From Paenibacillus sp. V4I7 (GTDB taxonomy: Bacteria > Bacillota > Bacilli > Paenibacillales > NBRC-103111): a stretch of DNA of 64,000 nt. The stretch's first letter is position 1; each line of letters opens with the position of its first letter. The notes beneath the pieces were generated by a model that was given only the letters and a program-made list of their open reading frames with translations, did not search any database and was not told the origin of the DNA. The stretch is taken from NCBI RefSeq assembly GCF_030817275.1, contig NZ_JAUSZD010000002.1:3472001-3536000 (forward strand), read 5' to 3'. Shown here one piece after another: positions 33,769 through 43,547 of this stretch. Position numbers and translations under genes: made by a program.

Positions 33769-36696
33769 TCACCTCTCAACGGACTCCATGATGAAGGCTT
33801 CAATAATGTCGCCCTCTTTAATATCATGATAACGCTCAAGAGATATACCACATTCATAACCTTGTGCCACTTCTTTTTGGTCATCCTTGAATCGTTTCAG
33901 GGAGTCAATTTTACCTTCGTGCACGACAATACCACTGCGGATCAAGCGTGTTTGTGCATTTCGAGCAATCTTGCCTGAGATAATCATACATCCAGCAATT
34001 GTACCTGAACCCGTAATTTTGAACACATTACGTACTTCTGCTTGACCGAGTACAACTTCTTTAAAGATAGGATCCAGCATGCCCTTCATCGCTTGCTCGA
34101 TTTCTTCAATTACGTTGTAGATAATGTTATGCAGACGGATATCAACTTTCTCTTGATCTGCCGTTGCTTTCGCAGCAGGTTCAGGACGAACATTGAAGCC
34201 GATAATAATCGCATTAGATGCAGAAGCCAGAATAATATCAGACTCCGTAACAGCACCAACACCGTTGTGAAGAATTTTAACGCGAACGCCTTCCACTTCG
34301 ATCTTCTCAAGTGAGCTTTTGAGGGCTTCAACAGAGCCTTGAACGTCACCTTTGATGATTACATTCAGTTCTTTGATTTCGCCGTCTTTAATGTGTTTAA
34401 AGAGGTCATCCAACGTAACACGCGAATTCGCCGTCATCTCGGATTGTCGAAGTGCTATGGAACGACGATCTGCAATGTCTCTTGCCTTACGCTCATCTTC
34501 ATAAGCAAGGAATGGATCCCCAGCTTGTGGAACTTCTGTAAGACCCGTGATTTCAACTGGTGTTGAAGGACCGGCTTCTTTCAGACGTTTACCTTTATCA
34601 TTCACCATCGCTCTTACGCGGCCGAAGCACACGCCAGCTACGAAGCTATCTCCGACTTTTAATGTACCATGTTGAATCAGGATTCTGGCAACTGGACCAC
34701 GACCTTTATCCAACTCGGCTTCGATTACGGTCGCTCTAGCACGTTTGTTCGGATTAGCTTTATACTCTTGAACTTCCGCAACAAGCAGAATCATCTCAAG
34801 CAGATTTTCAAGTCCAATCCGTTGTTTTGCGGAAATTTCACAGAAAATCGTATCTCCGCCCCACTCTTCCGGAACCAATTCATAAGCTGTAAGTGCTTGT
34901 TTGATTTGATCTGGATTTGCGCCTTCTTTATCAATCTTGTTAACTGCAACAATGATCGGAACACCCGCTGCTTTAGCATGGTTAATAGCTTCAACCGTTT
35001 GTGGCATTACGCCGTCATCAGCAGCAACAACGATAATTGTAATATCAGTTACTTGTGCACCGCGGGCACGCATGGTTGTAAAAGCTTCGTGACCAGGCGT
35101 ATCCAAGAAAGTGATTTTCTTTTGGTTAACTTCAACTTGGTAAGCACCGATGTGCTGCGTAATACCGCCTGCTTCACCCTCGGTTACACTTGTTTTACGA
35201 ATAGCATCAAGTAAAGTCGTTTTACCATGATCGACGTGACCCATGATCGTAACAACTGGCGGACGCTCAATCAGATCTGCCTCATCGTCAATTTCTTCGA
35301 AAGTTTCGAAATTGTCTTCTTCGACTTTAATCTTAATTTCAACTTCAACGCCAAACTCGGATGCAATCAATTGAATAGCTTCCAAATCAAGCTCTTGGTT
35401 GATAGTTGCCATTGTACCCAAGAACAAAAGCTTTTTAATAACTTCAGAAGCATCTTTGTGAAGTAATTTCGCTGTTTCACCAACAGTCATACTGCCACGA
35501 ACGATGATTTTCTTAGGAGTGTTGTCAATTTTCTCTTTTTTAACAGTTTCCTGTTGGTATCTTCCTCTATTGTTACCGCGTTGATTGCCTCTGTTTTGTC
35601 CACCAGGTCCGCGATTGCCGCCGGAACGGTTATCATCAAAACGCTTAGGTGTTGGTTTGGATTTCTTAGTTGTAATTACACCTGCTTTAGCTGCTGCATC
35701 ATCCAATTCAGCTGCTGTGGCTCCTACGTGGAACTGCGGCTTCGCTTCTTGAATGACAGGTCTTCCGCTTTGATTATTGTTGCGGTTATCAAACGGTTTA
35801 GACTGACGGTTTGGACCAGCACTGCGGTTCGGGCCTGCATTTTGTGGACGGCCGCTATTCGCGCTTTGTCCACCACCAGCTCCTGGTCCTCCAGTACCCT
35901 GACTCGGACGGGAACCTGCATAGTTACTATTCGTGCGTGGAGCTCCGCTTTGGCCTTGACCTTGGCTGTAGCCTTGACCGCCGCTAGGACGTTGGCTATT
36001 GTAGCCGCCGGTAGAGCCGCTTGGACGCTGGCCACCTGGATTGGATCCTTGATAACCCGTACGTTGTCCGCCTTGGCTGGAGCCTTGACCACTAGGGCGC
36101 TGACCACCTGGATTAGAACCTTGATAACCCGTACGTTGTCCACCTTGGCTGGAGCCTTGGCCGCTAGGACGCTGTCCGCCTGGGTTGGAACCTTGATAAC
36201 CTGTACGTTGTCCACCTTGGCCCTGACTGTTTGGACGTTGTCCGCCTTGCGAAGATCCTTGACCGCTTGGGCGTTGATCACGCCCAGGTTGAGATGGACG
36301 ACTAGCCGTATTAGGCGTAGATTGTCCTTGAGGCGCTGTTACAGCACCATTTGTAGTTGTGCTGTTCGTTGGTTCTGAAGCAACTGGCTTCGAAGCCGGT
36401 GTTGCTGCACCTTTATTCTCTTGTGCTGGAGCCTGCGTTGCAGGATTCTGATTCGTCGTAGATGAACTCACATTTCCTCCGTCCGTAGCTGCTCGTTTGG
36501 CAGCCGCATTGGCTTTAATATCACGAAAAAACTTTTCTACACTGCTTACTGCGTCATTTTCCATTACACTCATATGATTGTTAACGGGAATATTCAGACG
36601 TTTAAGGATGGTAATAATTTCTTTGCTGCTCATATTGAGTTGTTTTGCGTATTCGTAAACGCGAGTCTTATCTTTATTGTCTTGTTTATTGGTCAA
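33769..36696 (-). CDS. infB: Translation initiation factor IF-2
   Basis: 975 aa GTPase that delivers fMet-tRNA to the 30S subunit. IF2_N segments ([44 protein letters not shown]), a long Gly/Gln/Ser/Arg-rich linker of about residues 90-370, then the G domain ([30 protein letters not shown]) and domains II-IV. The linker contains a 24-residue tandem repeat, making the protein much longer than B. subtilis IF-2 (about 716 aa). TTG start at 36696 after GGAGGTGAAACATA; ylxQ overlaps it by 11 bases. No internal start was assessed. Confidence 0.96.
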   Translation of the reverse strand: MTNKQDNKDKTRVYEYAKQLNMSSKEIITILKRLNIPVNNHMSVMENDAVSSVEKFFRDIKANAAAKRAATDGGNVSSSTTNQNPATQAPAQENKGAATPASKPVASEPTNSTTTNGAVTAPQGQSTPNTASRPSQPGRDQRPSGQGSSQGGQRPNSQGQGGQRTGYQGSNPGGQRPSGQGSSQGGQRTGYQGSNPGGQRPSGQGSSQGGQRTGYQGSNPGGQRPSGSTGGYNSQRPSGGQGYSQGQGQSGAPRTNSNYAGSRPSQGTGGPGAGGGQSANSGRPQNAGPNRSAGPNRQSKPFDNRNNNQSGRPVIQEAKPQFHVGATAAELDDAAAKAGVITTKKSKPTPKRFDDNRSGGNRGPGGQNRGNQRGNNRGRYQQETVKKEKIDNTPKKIIVRGSMTVGETAKLLHKDASEVIKKLLFLGTMATINQELDLEAIQLIASEFGVEVEIKIKVEEDNFETFEEIDDEADLIERPPVVTIMGHVDHGKTTLLDAIRKTSVTEGEAGGITQHIGAYQVEVNQKKITFLDTPGHEAFTTMRARGAQVTDITIIVVAADDGVMPQTVEAINHAKAAGVPIIVAVNKIDKEGANPDQIKQALTAYELVPEEWGGDTIFCEISAKQRIGLENLLEMILLVAEVQEYKANPNKRARATVIEAELDKGRGPVARILIQHGTLKVGDSFVAGVCFGRVRAMVNDKGKRLKEAGPSTPVEITGLTEVPQAGDPFLAYEDERKARDIADRRSIALRQSEMTANSRVTLDDLFKHIKDGEIKELNVIIKGDVQGSVEALKSSLEKIEVEGVRVKILHNGVGAVTESDIILASASNAIIIGFNVRPEPAAKATADQEKVDIRLHNIIYNVIEEIEQAMKGMLDPIFKEVVLGQAEVRNVFKITGSGTIAGCMIISGKIARNAQTRLIRSGIVVHEGKIDSLKRFKDDQKEVAQGYECGISLERYHDIKEGDIIEAFIMESVER
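36023..36238 (-). repeat. 72-base tandem repeat in the infB linker
   Basis: Three units begin at 36023, 36095 and 36167 (72-base spacing), and a partial unit begins 66 bases further at 36233. They encode about 24 residues built from [24 protein letters not shown]. Copies differ at third positions, so the repeat is not a very recent duplication. Confidence 0.85.
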
Positions 36697-37015
36697 TATG
36701 TTTCACCTCCGCAGGATTTTCTTGACTCTTCTGCAGCATCTGCGCGAAGCCTCCGTCCAATACACCTATGGTGACACGCATTTCTTTCCCAATGCTGCGG
36801 CCCAACTCATACTTCGTACCTATTTCCATGAGTTTAATCCCATAGAATTGGCATTTGTCTTGAAATTTCTTACGTGTATTAGCGGATGCATCTTCCGCCA
36901 TAATGACAAGCTTGGCTTCTCCCGAGCGAATCGCTTTAAACACACCTTCATCACCGGTTACTAGCTTCCCTGCCCGCATCGCCAAGCCCAATTGGGATAG
37001 AAATTTAGGATTCAT
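36686..37015 (-). CDS. ylxQ: L7Ae/L30e family RNA-binding protein YlxQ
   Basis: 109 aa, kink-turn-binding L7Ae fold ([43 protein letters not shown]). Precise function unknown. Start ATG at 37015 (MNPKFLSQ), overlapping the end of rnpM by 11 bases; the longer frame to 37108 has no ribosome site. Its stop overlaps the infB TTG. Confidence 0.92.
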   Translation of the reverse strand: MNPKFLSQLGLAMRAGKLVTGDEGVFKAIRSGEAKLVIMAEDASANTRKKFQDKCQFYGIKLMEIGTKYELGRSIGKEMRVTIGVLDGGFAQMLQKSQENPAEVKHIDQ

Positions 37016-37319
37016 CTTCAGACTCCTCCTCTTTGGAAGAGAGGAACTCATCTTCAACACGAATGAAATCTTGCTCCAATTGGTCATAAATATCGGCACC
37101 AACGGCATGCTTCAGCGCTCTATCCAGGGCTTTACTTTTCTTCGCCAATTTAAAACAAGAAACTTTACCGCACAGGTAGGCACCGCGCCCAGACTTTTTC
37201 CCTTTAAGATCTATGAGAATTTCATCTTCAGGCGTTTTGACGATGCGGATCAAGTCCCTCTTCGGCATCATTTCCTGGCAGGCCACGCATTTTCTCAGAG
37301 GGATTTTTCTCTGCTTCAT
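37005..37319 (-). CDS. rnpM: RNase P modulator RnpM (YlxR)
   Basis: 104 aa DUF448 protein with the signature RKCVACQEMMPKRDLIRIVK and GRGAYLCGKVSCF (two Cys pairs region). YlxR has been reported to bind RNase P RNA and modulate its activity in B. subtilis. ATG at 37319 follows AAGGGGTGATCGG; the TTG at 37340 lacks a site. Nine bases separate it from nusA. Confidence 0.93.
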   Translation of the reverse strand: MKQRKIPLRKCVACQEMMPKRDLIRIVKTPEDEILIDLKGKKSGRGAYLCGKVSCFKLAKKSKALDRALKHAVGADIYDQLEQDFIRVEDEFLSSKEEESEDES

Positions 37320-37348
37320 TCCGATCACCCCTTGCTCCAAACAAAAAC

Positions 37349-38446
37349 TTAATCGACACTCACAGAATCTTGATGCATTTCTTCTGAATAAGTTTTCACT
37401 CTGCCATATTCTTGTTCGGCTTGTGTTTCACTTTTGATGTCTATTTTCCAACCTGTCAATTTGGCAGCAAGACGAGCATTTTGCCCTTTGATTCCAATAG
37501 CCAAGGAAAGTTGATAGTCAGGGACAATGACACGCGCCATTTTTTCATTTTCATGAATTTGCACTTCAAGCACTTTGGAAGGGCTAAGCGCATTGGCTAC
37601 GTATTCTTCCACGCTTTCCATCCAACGAACGATGTCTATTTTCTCGCCGCGCAGTTCGCTTACAATCGTTTGAACACGTAAACCTTTAGGCCCTACACAG
37701 GATCCTACGGGATCAACTTCAGCGTTGCGAGAATGAACAGCAATTTTGGATCGGAAACCGGCTTCACGCGCAACTGAACGAATCTCGACCACACCATCAA
37801 AGATTTCAGGCACTTCCAGTTCAAAAAGACGCTTCAACAGTCCTGGATGTGTTCTTGATAAAATGATTTGCGGTCCTTTCGTCGTATTTTCCACTTTCGT
37901 GATATACGCTTTAATCCGATCGCCCTGTTTGAACTTATCTGTAGGCATCAATTCAGTCAAAGGCAGCACAGCCTCAACTTTACCCAAGTCCACATAAATG
38001 TTACGTTGATCTTGGCGCTGAAGGATACCTGTAACGATATCTTCTTCCTTGTCGATAAAAGCATTATAAATTAAGCCACGCTCGGCTTCACGAATACGCT
38101 GAGTCACCACTTGTTTCGCAGTTTGAGCAGCAATACGTCCGAAATCACGAGGAGTCACTTCAATTTCAACGATATCTTCCAATTGGTAATTCGGATTAAT
38201 TTCACGAGAAGCGTGAAGTGAAATTTCCAATCTCGGATCTAATACTTCCTCAGTTACGGTTTTACGGGCATATACCTTGATGAGGCCAGTATGGCGATTG
38301 ATATCAACTCGCACATTCTGTGCGGTGTTGAAATTACGTTTATAACTTGAAATCATCGCTGCTTCAATTGCATCGATAAGTAACTCCTTTGAGATACCCT
38401 TCTCACGTTCAATTTCCGACAGCGCTTCGATAAAATCCGTGTTCAT
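37349..38446 (-). CDS. nusA: Transcription termination/antitermination protein NusA
   Basis: 365 aa. N-terminal RNA polymerase-binding domain ([31 protein letters not shown]), S1 domain ([27 protein letters not shown]), two KH domains ([49 protein letters not shown]). Lacks the C-terminal acidic repeats of E. coli NusA, as is usual in Firmicutes. Second gene of rimP-nusA-rnpM-ylxQ-infB-rbfA. Confidence 0.97.
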   Translation of the reverse strand: MNTDFIEALSEIEREKGISKELLIDAIEAAMISSYKRNFNTAQNVRVDINRHTGLIKVYARKTVTEEVLDPRLEISLHASREINPNYQLEDIVEIEVTPRDFGRIAAQTAKQVVTQRIREAERGLIYNAFIDKEEDIVTGILQRQDQRNIYVDLGKVEAVLPLTELMPTDKFKQGDRIKAYITKVENTTKGPQIILSRTHPGLLKRLFELEVPEIFDGVVEIRSVAREAGFRSKIAVHSRNAEVDPVGSCVGPKGLRVQTIVSELRGEKIDIVRWMESVEEYVANALSPSKVLEVQIHENEKMARVIVPDYQLSLAIGIKGQNARLAAKLTGWKIDIKSETQAEQEYGRVKTYSEEMHQDSVSVD

Positions 38447-38482
38447 TTGAACTGAGTCCCCCCTTTCAATAAGTAACGGTCA

Positions 38483-38947
38483 CTAAAAAACGATAGCTAG
38501 ACGAGCGCTTGCTACTTTAGCGAACGGGATAATTATTTTCTTTTTGCCAATTTCAATAACGAGTTCTTCCTCGTCAAAGGAAAGCAGTAAACCTTCAAAT
38601 TCCTTGGAACCGTCTATCGGTTCATAGGTGGTAACAAATACATGACTATTCACAGCCTTGTGATAATCTTGTGTCTTCTTAAGCGGACGTTCCGCGCCTG
38701 GTGAAGAAACTTCCAAGAAATAGGCATCAGCAATGGGATCTTTTTCATCCAATTGAACACTTAAGTATTCACTGATGCGGCCGCAATCATCTATATCAAT
38801 TCCGCCTTCCTTGTCTGCATAGACACGAAGGAACCAGTTGCTGCCCTCTTTGACATATTCAATATCCACGAGTTCAAATCCATTTTGTTCAATGAAATCC
38901 TTCAGCATGTCCTCAATGACGGATTTGATTTGCGCTTGTATAGCCAC
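38483..38947 (-). CDS. rimP: Ribosome maturation factor RimP
   Basis: 154 aa. Needed for early 30S assembly. Motifs VDIEYVKEGSNWFLRVYADKEGGIDIDDC and FLEVSSPGAERPLK are diagnostic. GTG start at 38947, ten bases after AGGAGGT. It opens the nusA operon; a candidate promoter upstream (TTGATA and TACGAT in the 70 bases before the start) is poorly spaced, so I do not call it. Confidence 0.94.
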   Translation of the reverse strand: MAIQAQIKSVIEDMLKDFIEQNGFELVDIEYVKEGSNWFLRVYADKEGGIDIDDCGRISEYLSVQLDEKDPIADAYFLEVSSPGAERPLKKTQDYHKAVNSHVFVTTYEPIDGSKEFEGLLLSFDEEELVIEIGKKKIIIPFAKVASARLAIVF

Positions 38948-39012
38948 AGATAAATGTACCTCCTAAATTGACTTTCCCTTATCGTATTCCGAAAAGTCCT
39001 ATATCAAAATGT

Positions 39013-39036
39013 AAAGAGTGGGTTTCCCCACTCTTT
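39013..39036 (-). terminator. Terminator after polC
   Basis: Ten-bp stem AAAGAGTGGG/CCCACTCTTT with a tetraloop; tail on the minus strand ACATTTTG is not a perfect U-run. Confidence 0.8.
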
Positions 39037-39170
39037 AATCACAAGATGATATCCTCATTATTGCCAATAAAAATTATACCATAACCATTCTTTGCATTAC
39101 AATAGCAAACTTGTTAATCATTTTCACTTGACAGCTAAAAGTTTTTCTTAGAAAAACTGACTTCGGAAGC

Positions 39171-42100
39171 TTAGAATAAGGACAATTGATTCGATTCCGG
39201 CAGCCCGCGGAAACATCCCATCGCGCTGAGCATCTCAATGACCGTCTTTGAGGCTTTGGATCGATTTTGGAAATCTTCGATGGAGAGGAAGTCGCCCTCC
39301 TCTTTAGCAGCGGCAATATTTTTGGCTGCGTTATCTCCGATACCTGACATTGCTGCAAATGGCGGGATAAGTGACGTACCATCGATAATAAACCGCGTCG
39401 CATCCGAACGATAGATATCAATCGGTTTGAAACTGAAGCCACGAGACGTCATTTCGAGGGACATCTCCAAAATGGAAACCATCGCTTTTTCTTTCGGCAG
39501 CGCTTGGAAGCCTTTCTCTTCAATCTCAATCAACTTTTTAAGAATGGCATCATATCCTTGGCACAGAAGCTCTAAGTCAAAGTCAGCCGCACGAACACTA
39601 AAATAAGTCGCATAGTACGCTATCGGATGATAAACCTTAAAGTAAGCAGTACGAACAGCAGAGATAACATAAGCAGCAGCATGCGCCTTTGGAAACATAT
39701 ATTCAATCCGTTCACAAGATTCAATATACCAAGCTGGCACATTACAGCGTTTCATCTCATCTTTCCATTCATCTGTAAGCCCCTTACCTTTACGAACACT
39801 CTCGGTAATTTTGAAAGCAAGACCTGCATCCATTCCTGCCTTATAAATCAAGAAGAGCATGATATCATCCCGACAGCCAATAACTGTCTTAATGTTACAT
39901 ATCCCTTTTTTAATTAACTCCTGTGCATTTCCAAGCCAAACACCCGTTCCATGTGACAAACCAGAAATTTGCAGTAAATCGGCAAAGGAGCTTGGCTGTG
40001 TTTCCTGAAGCATCTGACGAACGAACTTGGTTCCCATTTCCGGAACACCGTAAGTCGCTACTGGAGATCGAATTTGATCCGGTCTGACCCCAATCGCTTC
40101 TGTTGAGTTGAAAATACTCATCGCTTTCGCATCATTCATAGGGATGGTCGTTGGATCAATGCCTGTTAAATCTTGCAGCATCCGCATCATCGTCGGGTCG
40201 TCGTGTCCGAGAATATCAAGTTTCAGCAAATTGGCGTCAAAGGCATGATAATCAAAATGGGTCGTTTTCCATTCCGAATTCTTATCATCAGCTGGGTATT
40301 GAACGGGTGTGATATCATCAACTTCCATATAATCCGGTACAACGACAATACCGCCGGGATGCTGCCCCGTGCTTCGCTTAACCCCAGTACAGCCAGCAGC
40401 CAATCGGCTAATTTCAGCACCTCGCCACTTCTGGCCTTGCTCTTCTTCATACTTCTTGACGAATCCGAATGCCGTCTTCTCAGCGACAGTACCGATGGTA
40501 CCCGCACGGAATACATTCTTCTCACCAAAAATTTCTTTCGTAAAATTATGCGCAATCGGTTGATAAACGCCAGAGAAGTTCAAATCGATATCGGGAACCT
40601 TGTCCCCTTTAAAGCCAAGAAATGTCTCAAACGGAATGTCGTGACCGTCACCTTTTAAATTCCCCCCGCAATTCGGGCAAACTTTATTAGGAAGATCGAA
40701 TCCACTCGGAACGCTCCCGTCCAGGAACCACTCACTATGCTGACAAGATACACATATATAATGAGGAGGCAGCGGATTAACCTCGGAAATGCCTAACATC
40801 ATCGCAACCACGGAAGAACCAACGGAACCCCTTGAACCTACGAGATAACCGTCCGCATTCGACTTTTTCACAAGACGTTCGGAAATCAAATAGTTGGCAG
40901 AGAAACCGAACTTAATAATCGGAACAAGCTCTTTCTCAAGCCGGGCGATAATGACTTCCGGAAGTTCATCCCCATACATTTTCTTCGCTGTATGGTAACA
41001 GGTGGTACGAATTTCTTCGTCGGCACCTTCAATGATAGGTGTAAACAGCTTGTCAGGGAAAAGCTCAATAACTTCAAAGCGATCCGCTAGATCATTCGTA
41101 CTGCGAATAACAACCTCAATCGCCTTTTCTTCACCAAGAAACTTGAATTCTTCCAGCATCTCTTTGGTCGTACGGAAATGAGCATCCGGTTTTTTCATAG
41201 CTTTAAGTGGACTAAACCCGGTAATTCCATTAATGGCAATATCCCTGCATACTTTCTCACGAGGATTCAGATAATGAGCATTCCCTGTAGCAATAACCGG
41301 TTTACCTGTCTTATAACCAATTTCACAAACACGTCGTACAGCATTTTCTAAATCTTCGACGCTCCCAACAAGGCCCTTCTCTACCAGATGCATGTTATAG
41401 CTCACAGGTTGAATCTCAAGAATGTCATAGAACTCAGCCACTTGTTCGGCTTCTTCGATTGATTTATTTAGAACAGCTTCAAAGAATTCCCCTTTTTCAC
41501 AGCCCGAGGTGATAAGAAGACCTTCTCTATGCTCTACTAGAACACTTTTGGGAATCGTAGCAGACCGCTGCAAATAGGTTGTATGGGATAAGGATATAAG
41601 TTTGAATAAGTTCTTCTTCCCAACGGCATTTAGCGCGTAAACACAACAATGGAAAGGACGCTGATTAGACAAATCTTTTCCTACATAATCATTCAATTTA
41701 GCAAGATTCGTTATTTGTCGATCATTAGCCTCATTAATTAAATGATATAAAACAAAACCTAATGCAATAGAGTCATCAATCGCCCGGTGATGGTTGTCCA
41801 AGCCTACTTTAAATTTATCCGACAAGGTATTCAATCGATGGTTCTTCATTGAAGGGAATAAAAATCTAGCAAGCTCTAGGGTATCCAGTACGGAGTTCGT
41901 AACCTCTGGCAATCCCATACGTTTCAAATTCGCTTGAAGGAAACCCATATCAAATCGTGCATTATGGGCTACGAGAACACAATCACCGACAAACTCAATA
42001 AACTTAGGTAGCTCATCCTCGATATCTGGTGCATCTTTTACCATTTCATCGTTAATGTTCGTCAATTGTTGAATGTTATAAGGAATTTTCTCGTGAGGAT

Positions 42101-43481
42101 TAATGAACGTTGCAAACCGATCAATTTCTTTACCGTCCTGCATTTTAACACCTGCAAGCTCGATAATTTGGTTATTGGTAACAGAAAGCCCCGTTGTCTC
42201 TACGTCGAATATCACATAAGTTGCTTGCTTCAGATCCATATCTCTACCATTCATTACAATAGGAACAGAGTCATTCACAACGTTTGCTTCCACACCATAA
42301 ATCACTTTAATTCCGTGCTTTTTGGCTGCTTTTCCTGCATCAGGGAAACACTGAATGTTACTATGATCCGTAACCGCGATGGCTTTATGTCCCCATTTAG
42401 CCGCCATTTTCACATATTGATCAATAGGTGTCAAAGCATCCATGGTACTCATGGTCGTGTGCAAATGAAACTCAACACGCTTCTCAGCTGCATCGTCCAT
42501 CCGATCCTTGGGAGCCATGACTTCATTCAGGTCATTCGGAATCATGACAAGTTCAGGAATTTGCATGAAACGATCATACTCGACCTTCCCTCTCGCTCTA
42601 ATCCATGTTCCATTTGCAAGAAGGCTCATAATTTTCACGTCATCTTTGGTTTTCGCAAATACTTTCATCGCCAAAGAATCTGTAAAATCGGTCAGGTTAA
42701 ATGTAAATAATGTGTTTCCATTTCTCAATTCCTTGACGTCTAGTCCAAATACGGTACCCTGAACCGTTACTTTCTTCTCTTCTTCTTGAATGTCCTTGAG
42801 TGGTGTTGGCACCTCTTTGATATCGTAGCCCATAACAAGCTTGAGATCCGTATCTGGTAATGAGGATGCTTCTTCTTCCATGTCGATGGACATCATGATC
42901 TCTTGGGTGATGGTCTTCTCGCCTTGCTCGCGACGCTTCGCAAATTTCTCATACTCAGCTTCGATCTCAGTGGAATCACTAATCGCATACTTTACGTTTA
43001 ATTCTGTTTGAAAAAAGTTATGAAAAAAGTTCCGTATGAACATATCTACATTTTTCTTTTTAGCAAGTTCAAGTCCAATCTGATCTAGCATTATTAGCGT
43101 TAGCGTATGACCTTGTACCTCAAACCTTGCTTTGGACATCCAACCATTAATCGATGCTACTTCACGCTGCAGCCACTCCATAAATAGGCTCCAGTATTCA
43201 TCCACCAAAGCAGCGGGTTCTACTTGCTCATATTTCCAAATAAAACGAATCTTCGCAATTTGAGCGAACTTCTCTTGAATCATTTTACAAAAAGACCGAT
43301 AAATATTTTGAGGCACTATTTCATTTTTCACCAAATAAAAGGTCCAGTCGCGATTTTTTCGACTAATTTCTACTTGCTCGATGTAGCCTTCCGCAAAAAA
43401 TGACCGCACGATATCGGCTGGAATCTCGGCTTGCTGCATCAAAAGCTCAAAGCGATTCCGTTTATCAGCCAAATTACTCAT
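39171..43481 (-). CDS. polC: DNA polymerase III subunit alpha, PolC type
   Basis: 1436 aa replicative polymerase of low-GC Gram-positives with built-in 3'-5' exonuclease. Order: N-terminal domain, OB fold (about 240-330), PHP domain (EFHLHTTMSTMDALT, VTDHSNI), DEDD exonuclease (VIFDVETTGLSVTNNQIIELAG), second PHP part, zinc finger (CVSCQHSEWF ... CPNCGGNL), and palm (VPDIDLNFSGVYQP; GCTGVKRSTGQHPGG; LLKLDILGHDDPTMMRML). All key acidic residues are visible. ATG at 43481 after GGGGAGGCTGTTC. Follows proS and is ended by a hairpin at 39013-39036. Confidence 0.98.
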   Translation of the reverse strand: MSNLADKRNRFELLMQQAEIPADIVRSFFAEGYIEQVEISRKNRDWTFYLVKNEIVPQNIYRSFCKMIQEKFAQIAKIRFIWKYEQVEPAALVDEYWSLFMEWLQREVASINGWMSKARFEVQGHTLTLIMLDQIGLELAKKKNVDMFIRNFFHNFFQTELNVKYAISDSTEIEAEYEKFAKRREQGEKTITQEIMMSIDMEEEASSLPDTDLKLVMGYDIKEVPTPLKDIQEEEKKVTVQGTVFGLDVKELRNGNTLFTFNLTDFTDSLAMKVFAKTKDDVKIMSLLANGTWIRARGKVEYDRFMQIPELVMIPNDLNEVMAPKDRMDDAAEKRVEFHLHTTMSTMDALTPIDQYVKMAAKWGHKAIAVTDHSNIQCFPDAGKAAKKHGIKVIYGVEANVVNDSVPIVMNGRDMDLKQATYVIFDVETTGLSVTNNQIIELAGVKMQDGKEIDRFATFINPHEKIPYNIQQLTNINDEMVKDAPDIEDELPKFIEFVGDCVLVAHNARFDMGFLQANLKRMGLPEVTNSVLDTLELARFLFPSMKNHRLNTLSDKFKVGLDNHHRAIDDSIALGFVLYHLINEANDRQITNLAKLNDYVGKDLSNQRPFHCCVYALNAVGKKNLFKLISLSHTTYLQRSATIPKSVLVEHREGLLITSGCEKGEFFEAVLNKSIEEAEQVAEFYDILEIQPVSYNMHLVEKGLVGSVEDLENAVRRVCEIGYKTGKPVIATGNAHYLNPREKVCRDIAINGITGFSPLKAMKKPDAHFRTTKEMLEEFKFLGEEKAIEVVIRSTNDLADRFEVIELFPDKLFTPIIEGADEEIRTTCYHTAKKMYGDELPEVIIARLEKELVPIIKFGFSANYLISERLVKKSNADGYLVGSRGSVGSSVVAMMLGISEVNPLPPHYICVSCQHSEWFLDGSVPSGFDLPNKVCPNCGGNLKGDGHDIPFETFLGFKGDKVPDIDLNFSGVYQPIAHNFTKEIFGEKNVFRAGTIGTVAEKTAFGFVKKYEEEQGQKWRGAEISRLAAGCTGVKRSTGQHPGGIVVVPDYMEVDDITPVQYPADDKNSEWKTTHFDYHAFDANLLKLDILGHDDPTMMRMLQDLTGIDPTTIPMNDAKAMSIFNSTEAIGVRPDQIRSPVATYGVPEMGTKFVRQMLQETQPSSFADLLQISGLSHGTGVWLGNAQELIKKGICNIKTVIGCRDDIMLFLIYKAGMDAGLAFKITESVRKGKGLTDEWKDEMKRCNVPAWYIESCERIEYMFPKAHAAAYVISAVRTAYFKVYHPIAYYATYFSVRAADFDLELLCQGYDAILKKLIEIEEKGFQALPKEKAMVSILEMSLEMTSRGFSFKPIDIYRSDATRFIIDGTSLIPPFAAMSGIGDNAAKNIAAAKEEGDFLSIEDFQNRSKASKTVIEMLSAMGCFRGLPESNQLSLF

Positions 43482-43505
43482 GAACAGCCTCCCCATAAAA
43501 ATACG

Positions 43506-43539
43506 AAGGGCAATGGAATTGTTGCTTCCATTTGCCCTT
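43506..43539 (-). terminator. Terminator after proS
   Basis: AAGGGCAATGGAA paired with TTCCATTTGCCCTT (one bulged base), 7-base loop, followed on the minus strand by CGTATTTTTATG. It lies just upstream of the polC ribosome site, so polC may need its own promoter or read-through. Confidence 0.8.
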
Positions 43540-43547
43540 GATTGTAA

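Noticed and set aside
34669..35214. 181-residue + strand frame inside infB
   Set aside because: Shadow of the IF-2 G domain; Asn/Phe/Ile-rich composition expected of an antisense frame.
36023..36238. Regular spaced repeats considered as a CRISPR array
   Set aside because: The units are contiguous 72-base coding repeats in frame with infB, without spacers or cas genes.
35554..36378. 274-residue frame on the + strand inside infB
   Set aside because: It is antisense to the IF-2 linker repeats and is rich in Ala/Leu/Thr because the opposite strand is Gly/Gln/Ser/Pro-biased. No ribosome site; composition explains its length.
42066..42710. 214-residue frame on the + strand inside polC
   Set aside because: Antisense to a clear and conserved polymerase domain, no Shine-Dalgarno, and no recognisable motif.
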